The position numbers and the translations under genes are program-made. Below, piece after piece: positions 19,639 through 28,949 of a stretch of 64,000 nucleotides of DNA. A model generated the notes under the pieces. That model ran no database searches. It was given only the letters and a program-made list of their open reading frames with translations, and was not told the DNA's origin. Origin of the DNA: Methylophaga nitratireducenticrescens (lineage in GTDB: Bacteria; Pseudomonadota; Gammaproteobacteria; Nitrosococcales; Methylophagaceae); the NCBI RefSeq assembly GCF_000260985.4, contig NC_017857.3:2784924-2848923 (forward strand), in the 5' to 3' direction. Each line of letters opens with the position of its first letter. Position 1 is the first letter of the stretch.

Positions 19639-20109
19639 CTATTTTTTTGCAGGCTTCATCAAACTGAAACGGCCATTCTCTTCTATGTTCAAATAAGGTA
19701 ACAGCCTTCCCACATCCAGTTTTGCCTTAAAGGTGTAATTGAGACTCTGGGTTTGGTTGGTTAGCAGACGATTGATTAATCGAACACTGCCCAGTAAATC
19801 AGGGCTGGCTTCAATGGTGAAATCCGCCATGCCATATCCCGGCACTCGTGGTAAATCGGCTGTGGCACCGCTTAATATTCGATGGTTTTCAACCTCGATG
19901 GAATAACTCATGCCTTGTAAGGCCAATGCCGTGCGATTAGGGTTGATGACCTGTAAACCAATAATAAATCGTGGTGTGATTCCTTTGGTTTCAGGGGCAA
20001 GTGAAAATGAGGTGATATTCACTTGTGGTGTTTCATAGTCAGTCGACCAACTGGCACATCCTGACACAGAGACCATTGCAATAATCAGACAAAATAGTAA
20101 AAAGCGCAT
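19639..20109 (-). CDS. LEA type 2 family lipoprotein
   Basis: A 156-residue lipoprotein. The signal peptide ends in a lipobox (VSGC, cysteine about residue 18). The mature part fits the LEA14-like (LEA_2/WHy) beta-sandwich: LQVINPNRTALALQGMSYSIEV and later GMADFTIEASPDLLGSVRL. Bacterial members are small outer-membrane or periplasmic lipoproteins of uncertain function, sometimes linked to desiccation stress. The 275 bases between it and the chemoreceptor hold no convincing gene. Confidence 0.75.
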   Translation of the reverse strand: MRFLLFCLIIAMVSVSGCASWSTDYETPQVNITSFSLAPETKGITPRFIIGLQVINPNRTALALQGMSYSIEVENHRILSGATADLPRVPGYGMADFTIEASPDLLGSVRLINRLLTNQTQSLNYTFKAKLDVGRLLPYLNIEENGRFSLMKPAKK

Positions 20110-20251
20110 GTTATTCCAGCCAAATGTTGTAGGTTTAGTTTAAACCATACGGTTGGAATGGGTTCAAAGAAAAAGCGGCAGAACATGGAATAAAGCTCAG
20201 CTGCTTATTCCACAGAACTACCGCAATTAATAAAGTGAAACGAATGAGCTT

Positions 20252-20518
20252 TTATTGCCCGCGTTTTTGAATTGGCTCGACTTCATCCATTTCATGAGCG
20301 GGATGCATTGCATTACCTGACTTCTCTGCTTTTAAACGATTTTCCTGATAATTCTCTTTAGATTTTTTGTTAATGCGTTCAGCAGATTCGCCCATCTGAT
20401 GAGCCGGATGGTTACCCTCTGATTTTGATGAATATTGCTCAGCCCCTGTGGCAGAAAACACCGGAGAAATCGCAAACAACATTGTTAGGGCTACTGTGTA
20501 AAAACATTGTTTTACCAT
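20252..20518 (-). CDS. Small secreted hydrophilic protein, 88 aa
   Basis: Signal peptide (about residues 1-22, ending PVFSATGA) followed by a short, highly charged mature chain rich in Lys, Glu and His. It contains a near-repeat: HPAHQMGESAE at mid-protein and HPAHEMDEVEP near the C-terminus. The two HPAHxM copies could bind a metal, but that is only inference. A strong GGAGG site 5 bases before the ATG supports translation. No known family is recognised. Confidence 0.55.
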   Translation of the reverse strand: MVKQCFYTVALTMLFAISPVFSATGAEQYSSKSEGNHPAHQMGESAERINKKSKENYQENRLKAEKSGNAMHPAHEMDEVEPIQKRGQ

Positions 20519-20742
20519 GGTGACCTCCTTCTTTGATGTTAAAAACAGCTTGAATAAAATGGCTGTTAACCATTTAGTGTTGCCCTACCCTATCGAATAT
20601 CTCCAGCCACATCAAATCACCGGGAGAATAATATAACTCTTTTAAATCAAAAAGTTAACTTTAAGTTTAGGCATGATTCCCATTCATAAAATGAAAAACT
20701 TCCTTATCTATGCTTTTCAGATTTTTTCTTTTTTTCAACATG

Positions 20743-22419
20743 TTAAGCCGCTTCACGCTGAATAGAGAGAAAGCGGTTTACCCCATTGATTAGCGCTTTG
20801 ACGGCGGCCCGGCTGATATTTTTATCCTGTCCGACACCAAATACCGGTTGAGCATTACCCACTTTCATTTCAACATAACTCACCGCTATGGCTTCTGAAC
20901 CGCTTCCAATGCCGTGTTCATGGTAATCAACGACAGAAATATCCTGCTGAATATGTGCAGATAAGCCCTTGGCCACCGCATCGACTGGTCCGGTACCTTT
21001 GGCCTGAAGCGTAAAGGATGTTGTCCCGTGATCCAATTGAACCTCAGTGCTGGCAATCTCTTGCGAATCATCCACTACACTACTGCTTCTGAAACGGTAA
21101 GGCGTATTTACAGCGAGATAAGCTTCATCAAATAATTGCGCTATCGTTGCAGCATTAATTTCCTTGCCGCTACGGTCACTTTGCTGTTGCACAATTTTAC
21201 TGAATTCAATCTGCAAGCGACGCGGTAACTCAAACCCGGCATGCTGCTGCAACAAAAAGCTCACCCCGCCCTTACCGGATTGGCTATTCACCCTGACCAC
21301 CGCATCGTAACTGCGATGCAAATCTGCCGGATCAATCGGCAAATACGGTACTTCCCAGAAACCCTCAGGATCCTGTTTGGCCAAACCTTTTTTAATGGCA
21401 TCCTGATGGGATCCCGAAAACGCGGTAAACACCAATTCACCGGCATAGGGATGACGCGGATGTACCGGTAACTGTGTGCATTCTTCTGCCAATTGGCGGA
21501 TCTGATCAATCTGGCTGAAATCCAACCCGGGATGAATACCTTGAGAATATAAATTCAACGCCAGGGTCACTAAATCGACATTGCCGGTACGTTCACCATT
21601 ACCAAACAAACAGCCTTCCACCCGATCAGCACCTGCCATCACTGCCATTTCCGCGGCTGCAACAGCCGTACCGCGATCATTATGTGGGTGCACGCTCAGA
21701 ATAATGCTGTCTCGATTGTTTAAATTGCGATGCATCCATTCAATCTGGTCGGCATAGGTGTTGGGTGTCGACATTTCAACAGTTGCCGGCAAATTGAATA
21801 TCATCTTTTTCTCTGGCGTTGGCTGCCAGATGGCTGACACGGCATCACAAACTTCTTTGGCAAAATCCACCTCCGTGCTGGAAAACACTTCAGGTGAATA
21901 CTGGTAAACCCATTCGGTTTCCGGATGCTGTTCAGTGAACGCCTTGACCCAGCGCGTACCGCGTTCGGCAATCTCTTTCACGCCGGCTTTATCGGTGTTG
22001 TAGACGATTTTGCGAAACGCCGGAGCAATCGGATTATACATATGCAAAATGGCCCGACGAGCCCCGTTAAGTGACTCAACAGTTCGTTCAATCAAATCCT
22101 GGCGGGCCTGGGTTAATACTTCAATGGTGACATCCTCGGGAATTACATTCTCTTCGATCAAACGACGTACCAGATTAAAGTCCGTTTCCGAGGCAGACGG
22201 AAATCCCACTTCAATTTCCTTAAACCCCATTTCCACCAGGGCCTTGAAATAACGCATTTTGGTCTCGATCGACATCGGATCAATCAATGCCTGATTGCCA
22301 TCACGCAGATCGGTGCTCATCCAGATAGGTGGCTTTTCAATCACCTGATTCGGCCATTGCCGATCCGGCAATTGGATTGGCTCAAAGCGACGATATTTTT
22401 GAGCGGGATTGGCAATCAT
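20743..22419 (-). CDS. leuA: 2-isopropylmalate synthase, LeuA type 2
   Basis: First committed enzyme of leucine synthesis: condenses acetyl-CoA with 2-oxoisovalerate. The 558-residue protein has the HMGL-like TIM barrel ([15 protein letters not shown], metal-binding HPHNDRGTA) and the C-terminal LeuA dimer/allosteric domain for leucine feedback. It is the long 'type 2' form. I place the start at 22419 because AGGAG lies 7 bases upstream; the frame is open for 35 more codons upstream, but those residues are not part of the family. The AGGAG sits within a 12-base palindrome (22425-22436), which could affect access of ribosomes. The Lrp-type gene is divergent, 332 bases away. Confidence 0.93.
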   Translation of the reverse strand: MIANPAQKYRRFEPIQLPDRQWPNQVIEKPPIWMSTDLRDGNQALIDPMSIETKMRYFKALVEMGFKEIEVGFPSASETDFNLVRRLIEENVIPEDVTIEVLTQARQDLIERTVESLNGARRAILHMYNPIAPAFRKIVYNTDKAGVKEIAERGTRWVKAFTEQHPETEWVYQYSPEVFSSTEVDFAKEVCDAVSAIWQPTPEKKMIFNLPATVEMSTPNTYADQIEWMHRNLNNRDSIILSVHPHNDRGTAVAAAEMAVMAGADRVEGCLFGNGERTGNVDLVTLALNLYSQGIHPGLDFSQIDQIRQLAEECTQLPVHPRHPYAGELVFTAFSGSHQDAIKKGLAKQDPEGFWEVPYLPIDPADLHRSYDAVVRVNSQSGKGGVSFLLQQHAGFELPRRLQIEFSKIVQQQSDRSGKEINAATIAQLFDEAYLAVNTPYRFRSSSVVDDSQEIASTEVQLDHGTTSFTLQAKGTGPVDAVAKGLSAHIQQDISVVDYHEHGIGSGSEAIAVSYVEMKVGNAQPVFGVGQDKNISRAAVKALINGVNRFLSIQREAA

Positions 22420-22751
22420 CTTCTGACTCCTGAGTCTGGATAAGCAAAATAGAGAGCCTGAGAGCGTAGTTTTTTTAGGGACGCTTCCGGCAGGTTTATT
22501 TAACAAGGATTGGAGGGTAACCAATCTTTTTCAGTTTCCGCCATTCACTTGTGATGAACTTGAGAGAACTGCGTTAAACAAAGCTTGTGGCTCATAACAC
22601 TACCGGTTCAGGCATGTGGAATAGTATAAAGAGACAGCGGCAGAATTAAATTGCTAAAGTTTCATTAAAACATCGACAATACATATATAATTGCTTATAA
22701 AGTATATTTTTAAGCATAAAATGCTTTTAATGTAATTTATTGGAGTAAATC
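22420..22751. other. Divergent leuA / Lrp-family regulatory region
   Basis: No gene of its own is convincing. On the leuA side a 35-codon in-frame leader is open but lacks runs of leucine codons, so classical leader-peptide attenuation is not supported. On the regulator side the last 90 bases are very AT rich with TATA-like promoter elements and a 15-base palindrome at 22712-22726. Confidence 0.5.
22712..22726. promoter_or_regulatory. Candidate Lrp-type operator
   Basis: AAGCAT-AAA-ATGCTT is a perfect 15-base palindrome with an A/T centre, 25 bases before the ATG of the Lrp-family gene. Lrp/AsnC regulators bind AT-rich 15-base palindromes and usually repress their own gene, so autoregulation is plausible. 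This rests on form and position only. Confidence 0.4.
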
Positions 22752-23222
22752 ATGACTGAAAAACTGGATCGATATGATCATATGATTCTCGATATTCTGC
22801 AAAAACAGGGACGCATTTCCAATCAGGAACTGGCCGAAGCGATTAACCTATCGCCCTCCCCAACGCTGCGACGTGTCAAACAGATGGAAGAAAACGGTTT
22901 GATCGATGGTTATGTGGCGTTATTAAATGCACGTAAACTGGGGCTGACGCTGATGGCCTTTATCGGCATCAGTATGGATAAACATACTCCAGAACGGTTC
23001 AGTGGCTTGGAGAAAAAGCTCGCCAGTTACCCTGAGGTGCTGGAATGTCACTTGATTACCGGTCAATCAGCAGATTACTTGCTCAAGGTGATCGTCAAGG
23101 ACATGGACGCCTATCAGCAGTTTCTCTTGCAGAAACTGACACGGATTGAAGGTGTGACCGGTGTGCATACGTCATTTGTGATGAAATCCCCGATCAAATC
23201 GACGGCTTTACCATTAGATTAA
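22752..23222 (+). CDS. Lrp/AsnC family transcriptional regulator
   Basis: A 156-residue regulator with the standard Lrp layout: N-terminal winged HTH (residues about 5-60; LDILQKQGRISNQELAEAI, then SPSPTLRRVKQMEENGLI) and a C-terminal RAM/AsnC ligand domain (TGQSADYLLKVIVKDMDAYQQF). The ligand is an amino acid in characterised members. Its position divergent from leuA suggests it may control leucine synthesis, but it could equally be a paralogue acting elsewhere. TTGGAG precedes the ATG. Confidence 0.93.
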   Translation: MTEKLDRYDHMILDILQKQGRISNQELAEAINLSPSPTLRRVKQMEENGLIDGYVALLNARKLGLTLMAFIGISMDKHTPERFSGLEKKLASYPEVLECHLITGQSADYLLKVIVKDMDAYQQFLLQKLTRIEGVTGVHTSFVMKSPIKSTALPLD

Positions 23223-23245
23223 TGCCTCGTTCAGGTGATTTATCG

Positions 23246-24121
23246 TCAGGATTTTTCTAAATGCTCACGAATAGTCTGTAATTCAAGTCGATGGGCATCA
23301 GTTGCCTGAGGATAGGCCAATGGCAACGCACTCAATGTGTTTAAAAAGATTTCCGAAATAATTAACCGGGCATTCTTTTTATCGTCAGCAGGGATGATGT
23401 ACCACGGAGCATCTTTAGTTGTTGAAGCATTGATGCACTCTTCGTACGCTTTGGTATAGTCATCCCAGAATTCACGTTGTTCAATATCTGCGGTAGTGAG
23501 TTTCCAGTTTTTATCGGGGTCATCAATTCTCTTCATAAACCGTCTGGCCTGTTCATCTTTGGATTGATGTAAAAAAAACTTGATAATCCGGGTGCCACTA
23601 CGATGCAAATGTGCTTCATGCTCCACAATCGAACGATAACGGTTCTGCCAGAAGCTTTTATTGGATGGCAATTTATCGGGTAAGCGCTGTGACACCAGAA
23701 ACTCCGGATGCACTTTAACAATCAGCACCTCTTCATAATAGGAGCGATTAAAAATACCGATCCGTCCCCGTTCCGGCAGGCAACGTGCCGTTCGCCAGAG
23801 AAAGTCATGTTCCAATTCGCTTGCACTGGGCTGTTTAAAGCTGAACACCTGAAACCCCTGTGGATTAATACCCGACATTACATGTCGTATAGCCCCATCC
23901 TTTCCCGCGGCATCCATGCCCTGGAAAATCAGCAGTATTGAATAATGATTATCGGCATACAGCTTATGCTGCAACTCACTTAGTGCCTCAACATTTTGTT
24001 TCAGTATTTTTTGGTAGTGTTTTTTTGAGGTATATAAAGGATCAATCAGAGTAGGCCATTTCTTCAGAGTAATCTTGCTGTCTGGCAGTGCCCGAAAATC
24101 ACTTATATTCAGCTTCATCAT
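23246..24121 (-). CDS. ppk2: Polyphosphate kinase 2 family protein
   Basis: PPK2-type kinase of 291 residues that transfers phosphate from polyphosphate to a nucleoside mono- or diphosphate. Walker A is GMDAAGKDG (near residue 69), followed by the family's GFQVFSFKQPS, LPERGRIGIFNRSYYEEVL (Walker B region) and the lid HRSGTRIIKFFLHQSKDEQARRF split across two lines. Single-domain length suggests the class I or III subfamily; which nucleotide it uses cannot be told here. The ATG pair is preceded by AAAGG. It is convergent with the Lrp-family gene. Confidence 0.9.
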   Translation of the reverse strand: MMKLNISDFRALPDSKITLKKWPTLIDPLYTSKKHYQKILKQNVEALSELQHKLYADNHYSILLIFQGMDAAGKDGAIRHVMSGINPQGFQVFSFKQPSASELEHDFLWRTARCLPERGRIGIFNRSYYEEVLIVKVHPEFLVSQRLPDKLPSNKSFWQNRYRSIVEHEAHLHRSGTRIIKFFLHQSKDEQARRFMKRIDDPDKNWKLTTADIEQREFWDDYTKAYEECINASTTKDAPWYIIPADDKKNARLIISEIFLNTLSALPLAYPQATDAHRLELQTIREHLEKS

Positions 24122-24209
24122 TATTGCCTTTAAGGTTTGCTTTGGCGTTATTGTTATTTTCGTTAATTACACTTATTAAACGCCTGAAAACACTAAAGGA
24201 CAACAGAAG

Positions 24210-25223
24210 CTAATATGCTGATTCTGGGAAATCCTTATTAACCTGCCAAAGCCCATCAGCAAAATAACCTTGCGAATCTTGCCAGTTTTTCAACACATTA
24301 AAGCCGGTTTCATTAGCCATTTTTTGCATATCAGATAGCAGGTATTTATGTGAAAGCTCCAGATGGATGGCTTCATAGGGATTAAATTCAAAGGTTTTTT
24401 CCAGTGCCCCGATATGCACCTCCTGTTGCTCCAGCGAGACTAAATAACTCTCCATCGCGCCATGCCGCGGATTATACATACCATGATGTGAAAATCGGTT
24501 TAAATCAAACTCACCGTCCAGCTCATTATTAATGCGGGTTAATACATTCAAGTTAAAAGCGCGGGTAACACCTTTTTTGTCGTTATAAGCTCGGGTTAAT
24601 ACATCAATATCTTTTTTCAGATCAAAACCAATTAATAATAAATCGTTATGATTCAAACACTTCCAGATACTGTGCAAAAACCGTTTGGCACTTGGAAAGT
24701 CAAAGTTGCCGATATTGGAGCCCAGCAACAACACCAGCTTGCGATTGTCAGATGTGTTTTCTAGATGGCGGATACTGGCAAAATAATCACCGACAATACC
24801 GTGTGTGGTCAGCGTTGGATGGGATTGCTTTAAAGAAACGATCAGATCCGCCATCGCCGATTCCGAAATATCGATGGGTATGTAGGAAAACGCATCGGTG
24901 GATTCTAATAGTTTGCTAAGCAAAACTTTGGTCTTACATCCATCCCCTGCGCCCAACTCGACAATTTCAAATGGCTTATCCTGGATAAATTCAGCCAGTT
25001 CAGATCCAACTTTACTGAGAATTTCAAATTCGCAGCGAGTCGGATAATATTCCTCCAACCCGGTTATCTGTTCAAATAACTTACTGCCTTTGGCATCATA
25101 AAAATATTTACTGGGCAGATATTTTGACGGCGCTGAGAAGCCCATTAACACATCAAAGGCAAATTGCTCTTTGAGGGCATCCTGCGTTTGATTTCGAATT
25201 GAATCCAGAACCAGGTAGGTCAT
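24210..25223 (-). CDS. egtD: L-histidine N-alpha-methyltransferase
   Basis: EgtD makes hercynine (trimethylhistidine) from histidine and three SAM, the first step of ergothioneine synthesis. The 337-residue protein has the DUF2260-type methyltransferase fold: YYPTRCEFEIL near residue 60, SAM motif I VELGAGDGCKT near 90, and GSNIGNF around 170. The start overlaps the restored end of egtB as TAATG, so the two were built as a coupled operon. If the nonsense codon in egtB is real, EgtD could still make hercynine. It may also be affected by polarity. Confidence 0.92.
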   Translation of the reverse strand: MTYLVLDSIRNQTQDALKEQFAFDVLMGFSAPSKYLPSKYFYDAKGSKLFEQITGLEEYYPTRCEFEILSKVGSELAEFIQDKPFEIVELGAGDGCKTKVLLSKLLESTDAFSYIPIDISESAMADLIVSLKQSHPTLTTHGIVGDYFASIRHLENTSDNRKLVLLLGSNIGNFDFPSAKRFLHSIWKCLNHNDLLLIGFDLKKDIDVLTRAYNDKKGVTRAFNLNVLTRINNELDGEFDLNRFSHHGMYNPRHGAMESYLVSLEQQEVHIGALEKTFEFNPYEAIHLELSHKYLLSDMQKMANETGFNVLKNWQDSQGYFADGLWQVNKDFPESAY

Positions 25224-26533
25224 TACAAATCCTTTGCCAATCGAATACCGGTAAAAGCCCAGCGATCATATGGCCGGTAAAAATTTCGATAACTGGCACG
25301 CATATGATGTTTAGGTGTTGCCACACAGCCACCTTTCAAAACATACTGGTTCGCCATGAACTTACCGTTATATTCGCCGAGTGCCGTATTGGTCGTTTAG
25401 TACCCAGGATAGGGAGAATAGGCACTATTGGTCCATTGCCAGAGCAGCCCAGTATCAAACTCATCACATGCTCTGTCAGGCGACGGATAAACTGATTGTT
25501 CAGGATCCCAGAAGGCTTTTTCTGACTCAAACAACTCCCTGTTTCGGGAAGAATATGACTCCAGTTCAAACTCGGTTGGCAGTCGCGCACCCATCCATCG
25601 TGCATAGGCATCGGCCTCATAAAAGCTGATATGACTCACCGGTAAATGCGGGTTTAAAGGCTCCAGTCCGTGAAGGTGATACTCTTCCCAGTGATGGTTT
25701 TGTTTACGCCAGTAAAGCGGATGGGTCATTTGATTCTGCTGCACCCAATCCCAGCCATCACTTAACCATAGCTCTGGACGCCGATAGCCACCATCGGTCA
25801 TAAAATCCATATATTCGCCATTGTTAATCAACCTGTCAGCCAGTTGAAAACCACTTATCCAGCGCCGGTGACGGGGTCGTTCATTGTCATAGGAAAACGC
25901 ATCCAAACGTGCACCAAACAGAGAGATATTTTCTGTCCATTCCAACCATCCAAGAGCTCTGGCGGGCAACAAGATATCTTCGCCCTCAGCACTCTCTTCA
26001 TAGGCAGCCGGCCAAGGCTGATTGCCCAGAATAAATTTGATATCCATTAACAACAATTCCTGATGCTGTTGTTCGTGTTGTATTCCGGTGGCTATTATTT
26101 CAAGTTGTTGTTCAGACAGAGCGTTCGATTCAAAAAGCTCAACAATCGCCTCGGTAATCTGCTGTCGATAAAGCATGATTTCTTTCACTGTCGGGCGAGA
26201 AAGCTGACCACGACTGGACTGCTGCCAATGGGCACCCTGACTTTTGTAATACGAGTTGAATAAAAAATGATATTGAGGTGATTTGCTGGTTTGCGCTAGC
26301 TGTAGTGGTGCTAAAACAAAACAGTCAAAAAACCAGGAAGTATGGGCCAAATGCCATTTTGGAGGACTAACATAAGTAGCTGGCTGTAAGACCATATCTT
26401 CAATTTCTAGATTGGCACAAATCTGTTCAGTTTGTCGGCGGACTTCCATAAATGCTTCTTGCAAAGAAGGTTTGGGTTCTTCGTTTGCTTGCCCAATTAT
26501 TGTTGGGTCTATTGCTTTATTTTTTCTTGTCAT
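25223..26533 (-). pseudogene. egtB: Ergothioneine synthase EgtB with one in-frame stop
   Basis: EgtB is an iron enzyme that joins hercynine with a thiol and oxygen to give a sulfoxide intermediate. An N-terminal DinB-like part (HLAHTSWFFDC) and HEQQHQELL supply the three iron-ligand histidines; the C-terminal FGE-sulfatase fold follows (NGEYMDFMTDGGYRRPELW). A TAA at 25397-25399 ends translation after SAYSPYPGY. The same frame then continues for 57 residues with [17 protein letters not shown] and [18 protein letters not shown], the normal family C-terminus, ending at a TAA that overlaps the egtD ATG. CAA-to-TAA is the simplest change. The lost segment is part of the catalytic fold, so activity is doubtful. 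Start 26533 has GGAG upstream. Confidence 0.88.
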
Positions 26534-26974
26534 TGATTCAACTCCATAGTGGGTTTTATCAATCACCTGACCTTTTAAAGTCGCGATAAGCTGGTTAACT
26601 TAAGAGCCTTAATGCTCAATAGCAAACACCTGCGGCTTACATCGGCGAAAACCTTGTTCATTTAGCAGTATTAACGGAATCGTCCGGCGATATAGCCTCT
26701 TAAACTTGCTGCCATGATTTGTGTGATGGTTAGGTCGACTAACCAAGGGTTTCCATTGTGACGCCTTCATTCTGCCAAGGTGAAATGACTGAAAAAGCTA
26801 AACCATGTATTAACATGTAGAAAAGCACCGTAGTGCCAAGGTTGAAAAGCGTGTTAACGGCACTACGGAGTTTAAGGTAGCAAGCTAATCTTAAGGCTGA
26901 TATTACATAGGTTAAAGTTCAATCAAATATTCACTTTGATAGTTTCTAATACTCCTGAGGACTAGATGAATCAC
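26534..26974. other. Intergenic region between ZIP-like carrier gene and egtB
   Basis: On the minus strand a 53-codon frame (26609-26770, MKASQWKPLVSRPN...) is open but lacks a ribosome-binding site and known relatives, so I do not call it a gene. On either strand a hairpin at 26828-26868 has a perfect 10-base stem (CCGTAGTGCC) around a 21-base loop, a possible transcript end for the ZIP-like gene. A palindrome GGTTAGGTCGACTAACC lies near 26728. Confidence 0.45.
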
Positions 26975-27697
26975 TCAGTAAGTTGCCATCAGTAAATGAC
27001 CAAATAAGGCCAGGCAAAAACCCAATACTGCTCCTAACGGTGGAGCCCAGTGCTTTTCCAATTTGGATTGTGGGGCAATATCCTGAAAAATGAGATATAA
27101 GATCCCACCTGAGGCAAACAACATGATGGCCCCCAGCAACGATTGATGATCTGCTAAAAACCAATATCCTACCAAGCCAGCAATTGGACCAAGTACAACT
27201 AATGCTGTCATTTTGAGCAACACATTATCGTGTTTGTTGTGCTGTTTTAGTTCCCGGTAGGCATTAAACCCTTCAGGTAGATTTTGTAACCCGATCAATA
27301 ATGCCAGCAAAGGTCCGGATGCAGGATTTAACGCCATCAAACCGCCGAGCGCGATAGCCTCAGGAATGTAGTCCAATATCATGCCCATAAGTTGAGGCGA
27401 TTCGTTATTATGACTTCCCATTAACCGTTCCACACCGAAAAAAACCAGGCCACCTGACAAAATAACCGGAATACTCCAGAGCGAGTCATGCATATTATTG
27501 ATACCTTCCGGGACCAGCACTATCGTTACCGCGCCCAATAAAATCCCACCACCAAAAGCAATGATGAAATGTCTTAATTCTCTTTCCAGCCACTGAGAAT
27601 GCACCTGCTCAAATGAGGCAACCCAGCCACCTATCGGAATACAAATTCCTGCAGCGGTTGTCAGTAAAATAATCTTCAATACGGATTCACTATCCAT
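26975..27697 (-). CDS. ZIP family-like metal transporter
   Basis: Inner-membrane protein of 240 residues with about seven to eight hydrophobic segments in the ZIP/ZupT arrangement. The motif in the metal-binding helices reads LQNLPEGF, where ZupT has HNxPEG, so the first histidine is replaced by glutamine; YIPEAIALGG in the preceding helix lacks the usual histidine too. A histidine-rich loop is also missing. It may therefore carry a different metal, or none. AAGGAAG precedes the ATG. It stands alone, 107 bases from the divergent Vgb-like gene. Confidence 0.75.
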   Translation of the reverse strand: MDSESVLKIILLTTAAGICIPIGGWVASFEQVHSQWLERELRHFIIAFGGGILLGAVTIVLVPEGINNMHDSLWSIPVILSGGLVFFGVERLMGSHNNESPQLMGMILDYIPEAIALGGLMALNPASGPLLALLIGLQNLPEGFNAYRELKQHNKHDNVLLKMTALVVLGPIAGLVGYWFLADHQSLLGAIMLFASGGILYLIFQDIAPQSKLEKHWAPPLGAVLGFCLALFGHLLMATY

Positions 27698-27804
27698 TTT
27701 TTTATCTTCCTTCTAGGGCTTGTTTATTTTAGTTAATCAGCACTTTTGGGTTTCTCTATAGTCAACATCTTACAGCTTCCCAAAAGCAATCATGGAGGGC
27801 AAAT

Positions 27805-28869
27805 ATGACAAGCCTTAAACCGTTCTCTGCTACACATTTTATTCAGACCAGTTGCCTAATTGTTTTCAGCTGCATGCTGTTCATTAGCCACGCTAAAGCC
27901 GACGAATCGAAAGGTGAAAACATGATGAGTCCTGACAAAATGGTCTCTCTGGATTTCACAGAATGGAAGGTCGAATGGCAAAACAGTCGGACTCGTGATC
28001 CCTATATCAGTCCAGATGGTCAGGTCTGGTTTGTAGGTCAGATAGGAGACTATATTGCGAGGCTGGATCCCCAGTCAGGCGATATGCAACGTTATGATAT
28101 TCCACAAGCCGGCCCACACACCGTCATTGTCGATGACAAGGGGTATCCCTGGTATGCTGGCAATAAGGACAAACATATTGGCCGCCTTGATCCTGAAACT
28201 GGCAAGGTGACTCGTTTTGAGATGCCCGAGGGTGTCAATGATCCTCATACAATGGCCTGGACATCTGATGGAAATATCTGGTTCACCGTACAGCGTTCGG
28301 GCAAAGCCGGTTTTATTGGAAAATTGGCCACTGATACGGGTGAAGTGCAAATCATTGAGGTACCAGGTAACTACATGCGGCCTTATGGACTGATTGTTGA
28401 TAATCAGGATCGTCCCTGGATTGCCTTTATGGGTAGCAACGCGATTGGCAAAATTGATCCAGATTCAATGCAATTGAAAATCATCCCTACTCCACACGAA
28501 GAAAGCATTATCCGCAGGATCGGACTGACATCGGATAACCGAGTCTGGTGGGTAGATGCAGATATGGGATATCTCGGTGTTTATAATCCGCAGGATAAAT
28601 CCATGCAGCAATGGAAGACGCCAGGTGGTGAAGCCGCCGGGTTATATGCCATGGCGGTCGATAGTCAGGATCGTATCTGGTATGTCGAAACGGGGTTTCA
28701 GCCAAATCGTTTTATCGGTTTTGATAGCAAAACCGAAAAATTTATCGCAATTGATGAAGTCCCCTCTGGTGGACAGTCAGTAAGAAACATGGTGTTTGAT
28801 AAAGACACCAATGCACTTTGGTTTGGCACTGATGCAAACACGATTGGCCGTGCAATAGTCCCGGACTAA
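27805..28869 (+). CDS. Periplasmic Vgb-type beta-propeller protein
   Basis: Secreted protein of 354 residues with a signal peptide (about 1-31, ending SHAKA). It then has repeated blades of the streptogramin B lyase/Vgb type: DPYISPDGQVWFVGQIGDYI, DKHIGRLDPETGKVT, TSDGNIWFTV, SDNRVWWVDA. It is a seven-bladed-propeller candidate. Most environmental homologues are not antibiotic-resistance enzymes, and the periplasmic location argues against streptogramin lyase activity. GGAGGG 5 bases before the ATG is a strong start. Ligand or partner unknown. Confidence 0.8.
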   Translation: MTSLKPFSATHFIQTSCLIVFSCMLFISHAKADESKGENMMSPDKMVSLDFTEWKVEWQNSRTRDPYISPDGQVWFVGQIGDYIARLDPQSGDMQRYDIPQAGPHTVIVDDKGYPWYAGNKDKHIGRLDPETGKVTRFEMPEGVNDPHTMAWTSDGNIWFTVQRSGKAGFIGKLATDTGEVQIIEVPGNYMRPYGLIVDNQDRPWIAFMGSNAIGKIDPDSMQLKIIPTPHEESIIRRIGLTSDNRVWWVDADMGYLGVYNPQDKSMQQWKTPGGEAAGLYAMAVDSQDRIWYVETGFQPNRFIGFDSKTEKFIAIDEVPSGGQSVRNMVFDKDTNALWFGTDANTIGRAIVPD

Positions 28870-28878
28870 AAGCAAGTA

Positions 28879-28939
28879 CTGGCTTGCATTGTGTTTTCCT
28901 CTCAGCGTGATCGATTGAAATATTGCAAGCCAGCTTTTT
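28879..28939 (+). terminator. Probable terminator after the Vgb-type gene
   Basis: CTGGCTTGCA (28879-28888) pairs perfectly with TGCAAGCCAG (28924-28933), followed by CTTTTTC. The T-tract after the stem fits an intrinsic terminator for the + strand, although the 35-base loop is long. It lies between convergent genes. Confidence 0.55.
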
Positions 28940-28949
28940 CATTGCTGAA

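Noticed and set aside
22420-22524. 35 extra codons before leuA as an N-terminal extension
   Set aside because: A strong AGGAG site precedes the internal ATG, and LeuA proteins do not carry this extension.
27715-27730. Fifth copy of the palindromic repeat
   Set aside because: Only one arm's first 13 bases match and no partner arm is nearby; at best a remnant.
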